Shown here: positions 36,056-45,207 of the stretch, piece by piece
How positions within the stretch are numbered: position 1 is the first letter of the stretch
Layout of the letters: every line of letters starts with the position of its first letter
Assembly: GCA_016793165.1 (NCBI GenBank)
Contig: JAEULA010000051.1
Span: forward strand, 62,001 to 126,000
Reading direction: 5' to 3'
DNA: 64,000 nucleotides
Origin: Alphaproteobacteria bacterium
GTDB taxonomy: Bacteria; Pseudomonadota; Alphaproteobacteria; CACIAM-22H2
Translations under genes and position numbers: made by a program
Notes under the pieces: generated by a model
What the model saw: only the letters and a program-made list of their open reading frames with translations
Told to the model about the DNA's origin: nothing
The model's database searches: none

Positions 36056-37240
36056 ATGGCGGTTCGCGCGCAATGGCAGCTCGCGGTCGTCGGGCTCGGC
36101 ACGGCGGCGGTGCAGCTCGACACCGCGGTCAATATCGGGTTCCCCGCGATCACGCGCGGCTTCGGTCTCGCGACGGCGGAGATCCGCTGGGTCGTGATCA
36201 GCTACGTCCTGACCTATGCGAGCCTGCTGCTCGCCTTCGGACGGCTCGGCGATCGCCTCGGCCATGCGCGGGTGTTCCGTGTCGGCCTCGCCTGGACCGC
36301 CGCGGCGCATCTGCTCTGCGCCGCGGCGGCGAGCTTCGAGGCCCTGCTCGCCGCGCGCGTGCTGCAGGGCGTCGGTGCCGCTCTCGTGCTGAGCGGCGGG
36401 CCCGCGCTCGCCACCGGGCTCTTCGACGAGGCCGCGCGCACACGCATCCTGGGCAGCTTCGCGATGATGGTCGGCGTCGCCGCGACCCTGGGCCCGTGGA
36501 TCGGCGGCGCGCTCGTCGCCCATTGGGACTGGCCGGCGGTGTTCTGGTTCCGCGTGCCGGTGGCGTTGCTGGCGCTGGCGCTGTTCCGGCCCGGTGCGGC
36601 GGCGGCGGTCGCCGGCCCGGCGCCGCCGCCCGCTCGCCGACTGCTCGACGTCCTCGCGCTGCGCGCGCCGGGGTTCCTCGCCGTCAACGTCGCGAGCGTC
36701 GTCGTCAATTTCGCCGCCTTCGTGGTCTGGCTGCTGGTGCCGTATTTCCTCGGCCGGGTCGCGGGGCTGGAGCCGGGCCTGGGCGGCGCGGTGCTGTCGA
36801 TGGGGGCGGTCGGCGGCATCCTCGCCTCGCTGGCCGGCGGCCGCGCCATCGGTCGCGTGGCGCCGCCGCGGGCGGCGGCTTTTGGTGCGCTGCTGGTCGC
36901 GGCGGGGCTCCTGCTGGGCGGGGCGTGGGGCGAGCGGAGCGGCCTTGCGCTGTTGGTCGCGACCCTGGTGCTCCAGGGCATCGGCCTCGCCTTGTTCCAG
37001 CTGGCCTACACCGACATCGTGACCGCGACCCTGCCGCGAGGGGATCGCGGGGTGGCGGGCAGCCTCACCATCCTGACCCGCACCATGGGGACGGTCGGCG
37101 CGGCCGCGCTGCTCCTGCCCTTGTTCGAGATTCTTCAGGCGGATATCGGGTTCCTGCCGGCGTTCGGCGCGCTGTTTCTAGGGCTGTCCGCGCTGCCCCT
37201 GGCGGCCGCCATCCTGCTGCCCTGGCTCGCCCGGAGGTAG
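36056..37240 (+). CDS. MFS transporter (drug:H+ antiporter-like)
   Basis: 394 residues with about 12 hydrophobic segments. The first helices (VVGLGTAAVQLDTAVNIGFPAI) and the motif-A loop (AFGRLGDRLGHARVFRVG) are typical of DHA2-type exporters, and the motif-C-like stretch GVAATLGPWIGGAL follows helix 5. It likely exports small molecules at the inner membrane. It sits between the MetX-like gene and the rpmI operon, and has no regulator next to it. The substrate is unknown. Confidence 0.9.
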   Translation: MAVRAQWQLAVVGLGTAAVQLDTAVNIGFPAITRGFGLATAEIRWVVISYVLTYASLLLAFGRLGDRLGHARVFRVGLAWTAAAHLLCAAAASFEALLAARVLQGVGAALVLSGGPALATGLFDEAARTRILGSFAMMVGVAATLGPWIGGALVAHWDWPAVFWFRVPVALLALALFRPGAAAAVAGPAPPPARRLLDVLALRAPGFLAVNVASVVVNFAAFVVWLLVPYFLGRVAGLEPGLGGAVLSMGAVGGILASLAGGRAIGRVAPPRAAAFGALLVAAGLLLGGAWGERSGLALLVATLVLQGIGLALFQLAYTDIVTATLPRGDRGVAGSLTILTRTMGTVGAAALLLPLFEILQADIGFLPAFGALFLGLSALPLAAAILLPWLARR

Positions 37241-37287
37241 CATCGGCCGGGCGCGTCGACCGCGCCGGGCGGGCCGGGTTCGAACGC

Positions 37288-37316
37288 TTGCCCGGGCCGG
37301 AGCGACCCCCTATAAC
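37288..37316 (+). promoter_or_regulatory. Sigma-70 promoter of the rpmI-rplT operon
   Basis: TTGCCC (37288-37293) and TATAAC (37311-37316) are 17 bp apart. The following CCGCGCCTTCC is identical to the stretch after the thrS -10 box. Transcription would start near 37323, giving a leader of about 100 nt before rpmI. That leader could hold an L20 autoregulatory site, but no clear L20-type pseudoknot was identified by eye. Confidence 0.7.
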
Positions 37317-37426
37317 CCGCGCCTTCCGACGGCGGCCACGGCCGGGGCCCGCGCATGGGCGCGAGTGTCCCAGGGCATGCCCAAACCGCCCTAACACCGA
37401 GACGACGAGACCATGAGGAGACAGAA

Positions 37427-37624
37427 ATGCCCAAGATGAAGACCAAGTCGGCGGCCAAGAAGCGATTCAAGGTCTCTGCCACGGGGCGCGTGTTCGTCGG
37501 TGTCGCCAACAAGCGGCACGGGATGCGCAAGCGCTCCAACCGCATGCTGCGCCAGGCGAGCGGCATGAAGGAGCTGACCCCGGGCCATGCGGCCAAGGTG
37601 GTCAAGCAGTGGCTCCACGATTGA
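37427..37624 (+). CDS. rpmI: 50S ribosomal protein L35
   Basis: 65 residues from the ATG at 37427, with GAGGAG seven bases upstream. The sequence is a standard bL35: [20 protein letters not shown], then [16 protein letters not shown] and a C-terminal KQWLHD. It is a small, basic protein of the large ribosomal subunit. rplT follows after 18 nt. In enterobacteria rpmI directly follows infC; here three unrelated genes separate them, and rpmI has its own promoter. Confidence 0.98.
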   Translation: MPKMKTKSAAKKRFKVSATGRVFVGVANKRHGMRKRSNRMLRQASGMKELTPGHAAKVVKQWLHD

Positions 37625-37642
37625 TCTGAAGGGAATCGCACC

Positions 37643-37999
37643 ATGGCACGCGTCAAGCGCGGCGTTACCGGCCGCGCCCGTCACAAGGAAGTGGTCAAGG
37701 CCGCGAAGGGCTATGTCGGCCGTTCGGGCTCCAGCTTCCGTCCCGCCCTCCAGCGCCTCGAGAAGGCGCTCCAGTACGCCTATCGCGACCGCCGCAACCG
37801 CAAGCGCGACTTCCGCGGCCTGTGGATCCAGCGCATCAACGCCGGCGCGCGGCTGCACGGGCTGAACTACTCGCAGCTCATGAACGGCATCAAGAAGGCC
37901 GGCATCGAGGTCGACCGCAAGGTCCTCGCCGACCTGGCCGTCACCGATCCGGACGGCTTTGCCGCGCTCGTCCAGCAGGCCAAGGCCGCCCTGGGCTGA
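37643..37999 (+). CDS. rplT: 50S ribosomal protein L20
   Basis: 118 residues, the usual length. It begins [27 protein letters not shown] and contains [21 protein letters not shown], both bL20 hallmarks. L20 is essential for early large-subunit assembly and in several bacteria represses its own operon by binding the leader mRNA. It is followed by a hairpin with a T-rich tail before pheS. Confidence 0.98.
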   Translation: MARVKRGVTGRARHKEVVKAAKGYVGRSGSSFRPALQRLEKALQYAYRDRRNRKRDFRGLWIQRINAGARLHGLNYSQLMNGIKKAGIEVDRKVLADLAVTDPDGFAALVQQAKAALG

Positions 38000-38042
38000 G
38001 CTGATCGCGCCGGTTTCCCCGGCGCGGTCCCAGCGACGAACG

Positions 38043-38084
38043 AGAAGGGGGTCTGGCCTGGCGCCAGGCCCCCTTCTTTCGTTT
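38043..38084 (+). terminator. Intrinsic terminator or attenuator between rplT and pheS
   Basis: AGAAGGGGG (38043-38051) pairs with CCCCCTTCT (38069-38077). The loop folds further (CCTG-GCGC-CAGG), and TTTCGTTT follows. It may end the rpmI-rplT transcript or tune pheS-pheT expression. No Phe-rich leader frame was found before it, so PheM-type attenuation is not supported. Confidence 0.75.
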
Positions 38085-38115
38085 CCAATCCCGCGAACCC
38101 ACACACGGGCCCACC

Positions 38116-39198
38116 ATGACCGACGATCTTCCCGCCATCGCCGCCGATGCGAAGTCGCGCATCGCCGCGGCCGGAAATGCCGCAGCGCTCGAGGCGCTGC
38201 GCGTCGAGCTTCTCGGCAAGAAGGGCCGCGTCACCGAGCTGATGAAGACGCTGGGCGGCCTCGCGCCCGACGAGCGCAAGGCGCGCGGCGCCGCGCTCAA
38301 CGTCCTGAAGGACGAGCTCAGCGCGGCTCTCGACGCCCGGGCCGGCGCCGTGCGCGAAGCCGAACTCGACGCGCGGCTCGCGCGCGAGACGATCGACGTC
38401 ACGCTGCCGCCGCGTCCGCTCGCCGACGGCCGCATCCACCCGATCAGCCAGACCATCGACGAGCTGACCGCGATCTTCGGCGAGATGGGCTTCTCGGTCG
38501 CCGAGGGCCCGGACATCGAGGACGACTGGTACAACTTCACCGCCCTCAACATCGCCGCCGAGCATCCCTCGCGGCAGATGATGGACACGTTCTACATCAA
38601 GGGCCTCAGCAAGGACGGCGCGCCGAAGGTCCTGCGGACCCATACCAGTCCCGTGCAGATCCGCACGATGATGAGCGTGAAGCCGCCGATCCGCGTCATC
38701 TGCCCGGGCCGTACCTACCGCTCCGACCACGACGCGACGCACTCGCCGAACTTCCACCAGGTCGAGGGGCTGGTGATCGACAAGGCGATCCACATGGGTC
38801 ACCTGAAGGGCTGCCTCACCGATTTCTGCCGCGCCTATTTCGAGGTCGCCGACCTGCCGCTGCGCTTCAGGCCCTCGCATTTCCCGTTCACCGAGCCCTC
38901 GGCCGAGGTCGATATCGGCTGCTCGCGCAAGGGCGGCGAGCTGAAGCTCGGCAACTACGGCGACTGGCTCGAGATCCTCGGCTGCGGGATGGTGCACCCC
39001 AAGGTCATCGCCAATTGCGGCCTCGATCCCGAGGAGTGGCAGGGCTTCGCCTTCGGCATGGGGATCGAGCGCATCACGATGTTGAAATACGGCATCCCCG
39101 ATCTGCGGACCTTCTACGAGGCGGACATGCGCTGGCTGAAGCACTACGGCTTCCTGCCGCTCGACGTGCCTTCGATGACCGGAGGGCTGGCGCGATGA
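38116..39198 (+). CDS. pheS: Phenylalanine--tRNA ligase alpha subunit
   Basis: 360 residues. An N-terminal coiled-coil tRNA-binding arm (~1-95) is followed by the class II core: [19 protein letters not shown], the motif 2 region [25 protein letters not shown], and motif 3 in [21 protein letters not shown]. The alpha subunit holds the active site; with PheT it forms the alpha2-beta2 enzyme that charges tRNA-Phe. Its stop overlaps the pheT start as ATGA. Confidence 0.98.
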   Translation: MTDDLPAIAADAKSRIAAAGNAAALEALRVELLGKKGRVTELMKTLGGLAPDERKARGAALNVLKDELSAALDARAGAVREAELDARLARETIDVTLPPRPLADGRIHPISQTIDELTAIFGEMGFSVAEGPDIEDDWYNFTALNIAAEHPSRQMMDTFYIKGLSKDGAPKVLRTHTSPVQIRTMMSVKPPIRVICPGRTYRSDHDATHSPNFHQVEGLVIDKAIHMGHLKGCLTDFCRAYFEVADLPLRFRPSHFPFTEPSAEVDIGCSRKGGELKLGNYGDWLEILGCGMVHPKVIANCGLDPEEWQGFAFGMGIERITMLKYGIPDLRTFYEADMRWLKHYGFLPLDVPSMTGGLAR

Positions 39199-41615
39199 AG
39201 TTCACGCTGTCCTGGCTCAAGCAGCATCTCGACACCAACGCGACGCTGCAGGAGATCACCGACGCGGTGACCGCGATCGGGCTCGAACTCGAATCGGTCG
39301 ATGATCGCGGCGCCACGCTCGCGCCCTTCATCGTCGGCTACGTGGTCGAGGCGAAGAAGCATCCCGATGCCGATCGCCTGCGCGTGTGCATCGTCGATAC
39401 CGGCAAGGAACAGGTCCAGGTCGTGTGCGGCGCGCCCAACGCGCGCACCGGCATGAAGGGCGTGTTCGCGCGCGCCGGTCTGCGCATTCCCGGCACCGGC
39501 GTCGACCTCAAGGCGGGCGTGATCCGCGGCCAGGCCTCCAACGGCATGCTGTGCTCTGCGCGCGAAATGGGCCTGTCGGACGAGCACGACGGCATCATCG
39601 ACCTTCCGGCCGACGCGCCGGTCGGCGCGCCCTTCGCCAAGGTGATGGGCCTCGACGATCCCGTGATCGACGTCTCGGTCACGCCGAACCGCCAGGACTG
39701 CCTGGGCGTGCGCGGCATCGCGCGCGACCTCGCGGCCAAGGGCCTGGGCACGCTCAAGCCCCGCGGCGTCGTGCCGGTCAAGGGCGTGTTCAAGAGCCCG
39801 CTCACCGTGCGCCTGGACGACTCCGTCACCGCGGTGAAAGCCTGCCCGCTCTTCGTCGGCCGCCACATCCGCGGCGTGAAGAACGGACCGAGCCCGCAAT
39901 GGCTTCAGGATCGTCTCACCGCGATCGGGCTGCGGCCGATCTCGGCGCTGGTCGACGTCACCAACTACCTGACCTTCGACGTCAGCCGGCCGCTGCACGT
40001 CTTTGATGCGGCCAAGGTGACGCGCGGCATCGTCGTGCGGCTGGCCAGGTCCGGCGAGACGATCGCCGCGCTCAACGGCAAGACCTACACGCTCACCGGC
40101 AACGAGACCGTCATCTCGGACGAGGCCGGCGCCACCGAGGGTCTCGGCGGCGTGATCGGCGGCGAGGAGTCGGGCTGCACCGAGGCGACGACCGAGGTCT
40201 TCGTCGAGGCGGCGCTGTTCGATCCGATCCGCACCGCGCAGACCGGCCGCACGCACCAGATCATCTCCGACGCGCGCTACCGCTTCGAACGCGGCCTCGA
40301 CGTCGAGGCGGTGGTCGAGGGCATGGAAGCGGCGACGAGGTTGATCCTCGACATCTGCGGCGGCGAGGCGAGCGAGCTCGTCATCGCCGGCGCCGTGCCG
40401 GAGTGGAAGCGCAGCTACAGCCTGCGCAAGGACCGCATCGCGACGCTCGGCGGCCTCGACGTGCCGGCGGGCGAGCAGAAGCGCATCCTCGAGGCGCTCG
40501 GCTTCGCCGTCGCCGACGCGGGCGCGCGCTTCACCGTGAGCCCGCCATCCTGGCGCTCCGACATCAACGGCGAGGCGGATCTGGTCGAGGAGATCGGCCG
40601 CATCTGGGGCTTCGACCGCCTCGAGACCGTGTCGATGCCGCGCGACTCCGCGCTGCCCGCGCCGGCCGTCTCGCCCGCGCAGCGCCGCGTGCGCGACGCG
40701 CGGCGCTGCCTTGCCGGCCTCGGCCTGGTCGAGGCGGTGACGTTCTCGTTCATGCAGAAGGACGTCGCGGCGCTGTTCGGCGGCACGAATGCGTCGCTCG
40801 AGCTGCTCAACCCGATCTCGAGCGATCTCGACTTCATGCGGCCATCGATCGTGCCGAACCTGATCCTGGCGGCCAAGCGCAACGCCGATCGCGGCCTGGG
40901 CGACTCCGCCCTGTTCGAGATCGGTCCGCAATTCGCGGGCGATGCGCCCGAGGGCCAGGCGATCATGGCCACGGGCCTGCGCAGCGGCAGCTCGGGGCCG
41001 CGCAATTGGGGCGCCCCCCCGCGCGCCCTCGACGCGCTCGACGCCAAGGGCGATGCGCTGGCGCTGCTCGCGGCGCTCGGTGCGCCGGTCGAAAACCTGC
41101 AGACCACGCGCGAGGCGCCGGGCTACTACCACCCGGGCCGCTCGGGCGCGCTGCGCCTCGGACCCAAGGTGATCGCGGTGTTCGGCGAGCTGCACCCGCG
41201 CGTGCTCGCCAAGCTCGACGTGAAAGGCCCGGTCGTCGCCTTCGAAGTGACGCTCGATGCCGTGCCGATGCCCAAGGCCAAGGCGGGTCGCGCGCGGCCG
41301 CTGCTGAAGCTCGCGGCGCTGCAACCGGTGGAGCGCGACTTCGCCTTCCTGGTCGACGCGGGCCTCGAGTCCGAGAAGCTGGTGCGCGCGCTCAAAGGCA
41401 CGGCCAAGGAGATCGCCGCGCAGGCGACGATCGCCGGCGTCACGGTGTTCGACGTCTACGAAGGCAAGGGCATGCCCGAGGGCAAGAAGTCGCTGGCGAT
41501 CGCCGTGCGCCTCCAGCCTGTCGAGCGCACGCTGACGGACGCCGAGATCGACGCCATCGGCCAGCGCCTCGTCGCGGCTGCGGCGAAGGCGACCGGCGCG
41601 ACGCTGCGGAGTTGA
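39195..41615 (+). CDS. pheT: Phenylalanine--tRNA ligase beta subunit
   Basis: 806 residues from the ATG at 39195. Domains in order: an N-terminal [18 protein letters not shown] start; the EMAP-like tRNA-binding domain at ~39-150 ([15 protein letters not shown]); the B3/B4 editing domain (~210-385, [25 protein letters not shown]); B5 (~400-470); a catalytic-like core; and the C-terminal ferredoxin-fold anticodon domain (~710-806, [18 protein letters not shown]). All are present and the length is normal. It is translationally coupled to pheS and converges with a minus-strand hydrolase gene. Confidence 0.98.
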   Translation: MKFTLSWLKQHLDTNATLQEITDAVTAIGLELESVDDRGATLAPFIVGYVVEAKKHPDADRLRVCIVDTGKEQVQVVCGAPNARTGMKGVFARAGLRIPGTGVDLKAGVIRGQASNGMLCSAREMGLSDEHDGIIDLPADAPVGAPFAKVMGLDDPVIDVSVTPNRQDCLGVRGIARDLAAKGLGTLKPRGVVPVKGVFKSPLTVRLDDSVTAVKACPLFVGRHIRGVKNGPSPQWLQDRLTAIGLRPISALVDVTNYLTFDVSRPLHVFDAAKVTRGIVVRLARSGETIAALNGKTYTLTGNETVISDEAGATEGLGGVIGGEESGCTEATTEVFVEAALFDPIRTAQTGRTHQIISDARYRFERGLDVEAVVEGMEAATRLILDICGGEASELVIAGAVPEWKRSYSLRKDRIATLGGLDVPAGEQKRILEALGFAVADAGARFTVSPPSWRSDINGEADLVEEIGRIWGFDRLETVSMPRDSALPAPAVSPAQRRVRDARRCLAGLGLVEAVTFSFMQKDVAALFGGTNASLELLNPISSDLDFMRPSIVPNLILAAKRNADRGLGDSALFEIGPQFAGDAPEGQAIMATGLRSGSSGPRNWGAPPRALDALDAKGDALALLAALGAPVENLQTTREAPGYYHPGRSGALRLGPKVIAVFGELHPRVLAKLDVKGPVVAFEVTLDAVPMPKAKAGRARPLLKLAALQPVERDFAFLVDAGLESEKLVRALKGTAKEIAAQATIAGVTVFDVYEGKGMPEGKKSLAIAVRLQPVERTLTDAEIDAIGQRLVAAAAKATGATLRS

Positions 41616-41643
41616 TTCGATCCGGCCGGTCGGGGCGGCCGCG

Positions 41644-42537
41644 TCAGTCGACGGCGAGGCGCAGGAATGCGTCGATATGGAGCGCCGTGAGTTCGGGATA
41701 CTGGTGCTGCGGACCGTGTCCCGATTCCGGAAAGTAGACGAAGTGGGCGTTGGGCATCTTGCCGATCAAAGGAAACCAGTTCTGACCGGCGGTGCTCGTG
41801 TCGTTGTCCCCGCAGACGACGAGGATCGGCGTACGGGTCGTCGTCAGTCTTTGGCGTCGACCGACGGCGTCCTCACGGAACCCTCTCGCAGCCTCGATGT
41901 AGGCCTTGATCCCGTCCATCGTCGACGGGATCTTCGCCGCCACGTCGGGGCGGGCATGGATCCGGTCGTGTGATGCCTTCGCGGCCGTCCGACTCGCCGC
42001 GGATTTCGGCTCGAAGAAGAGAACGACGTCGTCCTCGAAGTCGTTGACCGGCTTGAAGGCGCGCTCAAGGAATGCCGGCTGCATCGGCCGCTCGTTCTCG
42101 CCGGGCGGGTTGGTCCCGATCAGGATCGCGTGCGATACGCGCTCGGCGTGCTCGAGCAGGAGCGCCTGCGCGACCAGCCCGCCCCACGACCAGCCCGCGA
42201 CGACGAAGCGCGGCACGACGATCGCGGTCGCGAAGGCATCGACGAAGCTGGCTGCAATGCTCATGTCGGGCGGCAGCGTGCCCTGGGAATAGCCGACGCC
42301 CGGGAAGTCGACCGTGATCACGCGGTGGGACCGTGCGAGCAGGTCGAGAAACCGCGGGTCCCACGTGTCCAGCGTGCCGCGCATGCGATTGAGGAGGATC
42401 ATCGGGCGGCCGTCGCCGATCGAGCGGTAGGCGATGCGGCTGCCCGCGACGTCGACATGATCGGTCGGCGCCGCCACGGCATCGGGAGAGGGTGCGGATC
42501 TCACCTGATGGGCCGATCGATCACGTGTGCCCGGCAT
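41644..42537 (-). CDS. Alpha/beta hydrolase
   Basis: 297 residues. The nucleophile is Ser117 in AGWSWGGL; the acid lies in VVCGDNDTS and the histidine in PESGHGPQHQYP. It is a canonical small-molecule hydrolase of the haloalkane-dehalogenase/esterase type (ILLNRMRGTLDTWDPRF near the N-terminus). It is the last gene of a four-gene minus-strand operon and begins right where the isochorismatase-family gene stops. The start could lie some residues downstream. The substrate is unknown. Confidence 0.88.
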   Translation of the reverse strand: MPGTRDRSAHQVRSAPSPDAVAAPTDHVDVAGSRIAYRSIGDGRPMILLNRMRGTLDTWDPRFLDLLARSHRVITVDFPGVGYSQGTLPPDMSIAASFVDAFATAIVVPRFVVAGWSWGGLVAQALLLEHAERVSHAILIGTNPPGENERPMQPAFLERAFKPVNDFEDDVVLFFEPKSAASRTAAKASHDRIHARPDVAAKIPSTMDGIKAYIEAARGFREDAVGRRQRLTTTRTPILVVCGDNDTSTAGQNWFPLIGKMPNAHFVYFPESGHGPQHQYPELTALHIDAFLRLAVD

Positions 42538-43242
42538 TCATGACGTCGCGGCCGTGGTCTTCGTGCGACCACCGACGTCCTTCGCCTTCACGTAGCTCTC
42601 CATGACCGCCCCATAGTTCGGCGCGGCCAGTGCATAGAGCTTCGCGAGCTCGGCGGCCTCGGGGCGGGCCCAGGTGCGATGGGCTTCCGAGAGCACCGCA
42701 TTGGTGGATGTCGGGATGATGCCCGCCTGTGCGAACCGCGCCAGCGTCGTGCGCGAAGCCATTTCGCTCGGATCGCCCGATGCATCCATCACGGCGTAGA
42801 CGGTGAACCCCGCGGCCTTGGCATCGAGTGCAGGAAACATCACGCAAACGCTGGTCCACACGCCGGCCATGATCAGGGTCGTCCTGCCGGTGGCCTTGAC
42901 GGTCTCGACGAACGCATCGTTGTCCCATGCGTTGACCTCGCCTTTGCGCGGCACATACACGGCATGAGGGGCGTGCTCGTGGATCTCCGGCATGAGCGGC
43001 CCATTGGGTCCATTCGGCTCGGAGGCCGTGGTGATGACGGGGATCTTCAGCAGCGATGCCAGTCGAGCGAGCAATGCCGTATTGGCGCGGAGTTCGGCAA
43101 TGCCGATGTCCATGACCGTCTGGAACAGCCCGGCCTGATGATCGAGCAGAAGGATCGCCACATCCGATGTGTCGAACAGGGCCTTCCCGCCACCGGAGGG
43201 CAGGACGCTGCGGGTCGGCGACGTCGCGGGGCGGGATGGCAT
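42538..43242 (-). CDS. Isochorismatase-family (YcaC-like) hydrolase
   Basis: 234 residues from the ATG at 43242, with GGAG seven bases upstream; an ATG at 43305 would add 21 unconserved residues. The cysteine-hydrolase triad is present: Asp34 (LLLDHQAG), Lys100 (VPRKGE) and Cys133 (TSVCVMF). It is closest in plan to YcaC-like proteins, whose physiological substrate is unknown. It is the third gene of the TetR-linked hydrolase operon. Confidence 0.9.
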   Translation of the reverse strand: MPSRPATSPTRSVLPSGGGKALFDTSDVAILLLDHQAGLFQTVMDIGIAELRANTALLARLASLLKIPVITTASEPNGPNGPLMPEIHEHAPHAVYVPRKGEVNAWDNDAFVETVKATGRTTLIMAGVWTSVCVMFPALDAKAAGFTVYAVMDASGDPSEMASRTTLARFAQAGIIPTSTNAVLSEAHRTWARPEAAELAKLYALAAPNYGAVMESYVKAKDVGGRTKTTAATS

Positions 43243-43349
43243 GTGGGGTCTCCGGTTTGTGAAGCCTCGGGATTCGTGCTGCGCGCCGTGTCGAGGAGCA
43301 TGCAAGCCGTCGGCAGCGTCGACCGCCGCGCGTTGCCACTCGTGCGGCC

Positions 43350-44177
43350 CTAGTCGCCGCGGATGAAGGCGAGCAGATCGGCGTTGATGATGTCGGCGTG
43401 CGTTGTCGGCATCCCGTGGGGGAGGCCTTCGTACGTCTTGAGCACGCCGTTCTTGAGCAGCTTCGCCGACAGGACGGCGGAGTTCGCATACGGCACGATC
43501 TGATCATCGTCGCCGTGCATGACGAGCACGGGAATGGAGATCCGCCGGAGGTCGTCGGTGAAGTCGGTCTGCGAGAAGGCGACGATGCCGTCGTAGTGCG
43601 CCTTTGCGCCGCCCATCATGCCCTGTCGCCACCAGTTCCAGATCACCGCTTGCGACGGCTCCACGCCCGGACGGTTGAAGCCGTAGAACGGCCCGGACGA
43701 GATGCCGTGGTAGAACTCGGCTCGGTTGGCGACCAGCTGCGCCTGGAATCCATCGAACACGTCCTTCGGCAAGCCGCCGGGATTGGACGCGGTCCGGACC
43801 ATCAGCGGCGGTACCGCGCCGATGATTACGGCCTTGGCCGTGCGTCGCTCGCCGTGTCGTGCCAGGTACCGGATCACCTCGCCGCCACCCGTCGAATGAC
43901 CGACATGGACGGCATTCGTCAGATCGAGATGCGTGGTCAGCGCCGCGAGGTCGTCGGCGTAGTGGTCCATGTCGTGGCCTCCGGCGGTCTGTGCCGAACG
44001 CCCGTGACCGCGCCGATCGTGAGCGATCACGCGAAATCCGTGGTTCAGGAAGAAGAGCATCTGCGCGTCCCAGTCGTCCGCGCTCAGAGGCCAGCCATGG
44101 CTGAAGACGATGGGCTGACCCTTGCCCCAGTCCTTGTAGAAGATCTCCGTGCCGTCCTTCGTGGTGATCGAGCCCAT
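43350..44177 (-). CDS. Chloroperoxidase-like alpha/beta hydrolase
   Basis: 275 residues from the ATG at 44177, chosen because AGGAG lies six bases upstream; ATGs at 44183 and 44198 are alternatives. It matches cofactor-free haloperoxidase/esterase proteins: TTKDGTEIFYKDWGKGQPIVFSHGWPLS at the start, IAHDRRGHGRS, Ser95 in VGHSTGGGEV, and the acid and histidine in MHGDDDQIVPY and EGLPHGMPTTH. These enzymes are true esterases or perhydrolases. It is the second gene of the TetR-linked operon. Confidence 0.93.
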   Translation of the reverse strand: MGSITTKDGTEIFYKDWGKGQPIVFSHGWPLSADDWDAQMLFFLNHGFRVIAHDRRGHGRSAQTAGGHDMDHYADDLAALTTHLDLTNAVHVGHSTGGGEVIRYLARHGERRTAKAVIIGAVPPLMVRTASNPGGLPKDVFDGFQAQLVANRAEFYHGISSGPFYGFNRPGVEPSQAVIWNWWRQGMMGGAKAHYDGIVAFSQTDFTDDLRRISIPVLVMHGDDDQIVPYANSAVLSAKLLKNGVLKTYEGLPHGMPTTHADIINADLLAFIRGD

Positions 44178-44229
44178 GATCATCTCCTGCTCTTTCACGG
44201 CGCGATTCCGGCCGTCGGTGGGGTCGACT

Positions 44230-45036
44230 TCAGTCCGGCGACTTCGCCCTTGAATCCGCCGGCACCGCGTTGCTCGCGGCCCAGTCCAGGGCGAGGTCGG
44301 CGACCGCCTCCCAGCCCGGCTCCAGGCATGTCCAGTGCGAGCGATCCGGAAAGATCCGGAGCTCGGTCTTCGATCGCGACCGTCTCTGCCTCTCGAAGAT
44401 GGCGCGCGTCATCGTCGCCTCGCAGACGAGGTCGATGCCGCCGCCGATCAGCAGCAGCGGAGCGCGCGCGGGATTGTCCCAACGGATCTTGCCCGCCGGA
44501 TGCGTGACGCCGTCCCAGTAGACCTTTCCCGGAGTCGGGACGATGTAGCGATCGTAGGAAGCATCGACGTCCCGGGACGCGATCGTCTGGGCAAACCGCG
44601 TGGCGAAGAAGTGGCGCGACATCGTCATCACGCGCGACCAGCTCCCCCATGACAGGAACACGGGGAAGGTGGAGCGGATCGTCTGTCGGCCGACCAGCAC
44701 GCCCGAGGTCGGGGCCGGGGCGATGGCGACGCCGGCCGCCCCGAGTCCGCGGTCGAGCAGGTGCTGGGCTATCGTTCCGCCGAACGAATGGCCGATGAGG
44801 ATCGGCTTCTCCGGGAGCGCTCGGATCGCCTGGGTGTAGTGGTCGAGGATGCGGACGATCCCGACGGCCCGCAGTTCGGGATGCGGGTTCTCGCGCAATT
44901 CCGTCGGCGAGCGATCGTCATGCGGCCAGGACGGGGCGACCACGGTGAAGCCCCTGGATTCGTAGCGCGCCTTGATCGCGTCCCAGCTTCGCGCGTTCAA
45001 CCATGCGCCGTGGATGAGCATGACTGTTCCGACCAT
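44230..45036 (-). CDS. Alpha/beta hydrolase
   Basis: 268 residues. It starts MVGTVMLIHGAWLNARSWDAI with a compact oxyanion strand. Ser84 lies in LIGHSFGGTIAQHL. The acid (GGGIDLVCE) and histidine (FPDRSHWTCLEPGW) are in order. It resembles small esterases of the RsbQ/lysophospholipase group. It is the first gene of the four-gene hydrolase operon and is divergent from a tetR gene across a region with two operator-like dyads. The substrate is unknown. Confidence 0.88.
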   Translation of the reverse strand: MVGTVMLIHGAWLNARSWDAIKARYESRGFTVVAPSWPHDDRSPTELRENPHPELRAVGIVRILDHYTQAIRALPEKPILIGHSFGGTIAQHLLDRGLGAAGVAIAPAPTSGVLVGRQTIRSTFPVFLSWGSWSRVMTMSRHFFATRFAQTIASRDVDASYDRYIVPTPGKVYWDGVTHPAGKIRWDNPARAPLLLIGGGIDLVCEATMTRAIFERQRRSRSKTELRIFPDRSHWTCLEPGWEAVADLALDWAASNAVPADSRAKSPD

Positions 45037-45120
45037 GCGTCCCCCCAGCGCGACCGGTTCAGCGAAAGCGGCATCGACTGCTTGCCTTGCAGGCGGAGCC
45101 GATCGACCTGCGGGACGTTA

Positions 45121-45140
45121 TACATGATGATCGTCATGTA
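45121..45140. promoter_or_regulatory. TetR operator candidate A (TACATGA-N6-TCATGTA)
   Basis: Perfect seven-base arms around six bases, in the 171-bp region between the hydrolase operon and the tetR gene. A near-copy lies 29 bp away (45150). The surrounding stretch is strikingly AT-rich for this window. Confidence 0.7.
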
Positions 45141-45149
45141 AACAGATTT

Positions 45150-45169
45150 TTTATGATCGACGTCATTTA
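45150..45169. promoter_or_regulatory. TetR operator candidate B (TTTATGA-N6-TCATTTA)
   Basis: Same 20-bp frame as site A, with ATGA and TCAT arms conserved and the outer bases partly matching. Centre-to-centre spacing to site A is 29 bp, close to three helical turns, so two dimers would bind the same face of the DNA. It ends 38 bp before the tetR start. Confidence 0.65.
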
Positions 45170-45207
45170 AGGACCAAGGGTCCTCCAGTCCTTCAGGGAG
45201 AGCAGGC

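Noticed and set aside
37270..37295. GGGTTCGAACG, resembling a tRNA T-arm
   Set aside because: No acceptor stem, D-arm or anticodon arm can be built around it; it lies in the rpmI promoter region.
38000..38115. PheM-type attenuation before pheS
   Set aside because: A terminator hairpin exists but no start codon with Phe codons precedes it in the gap.
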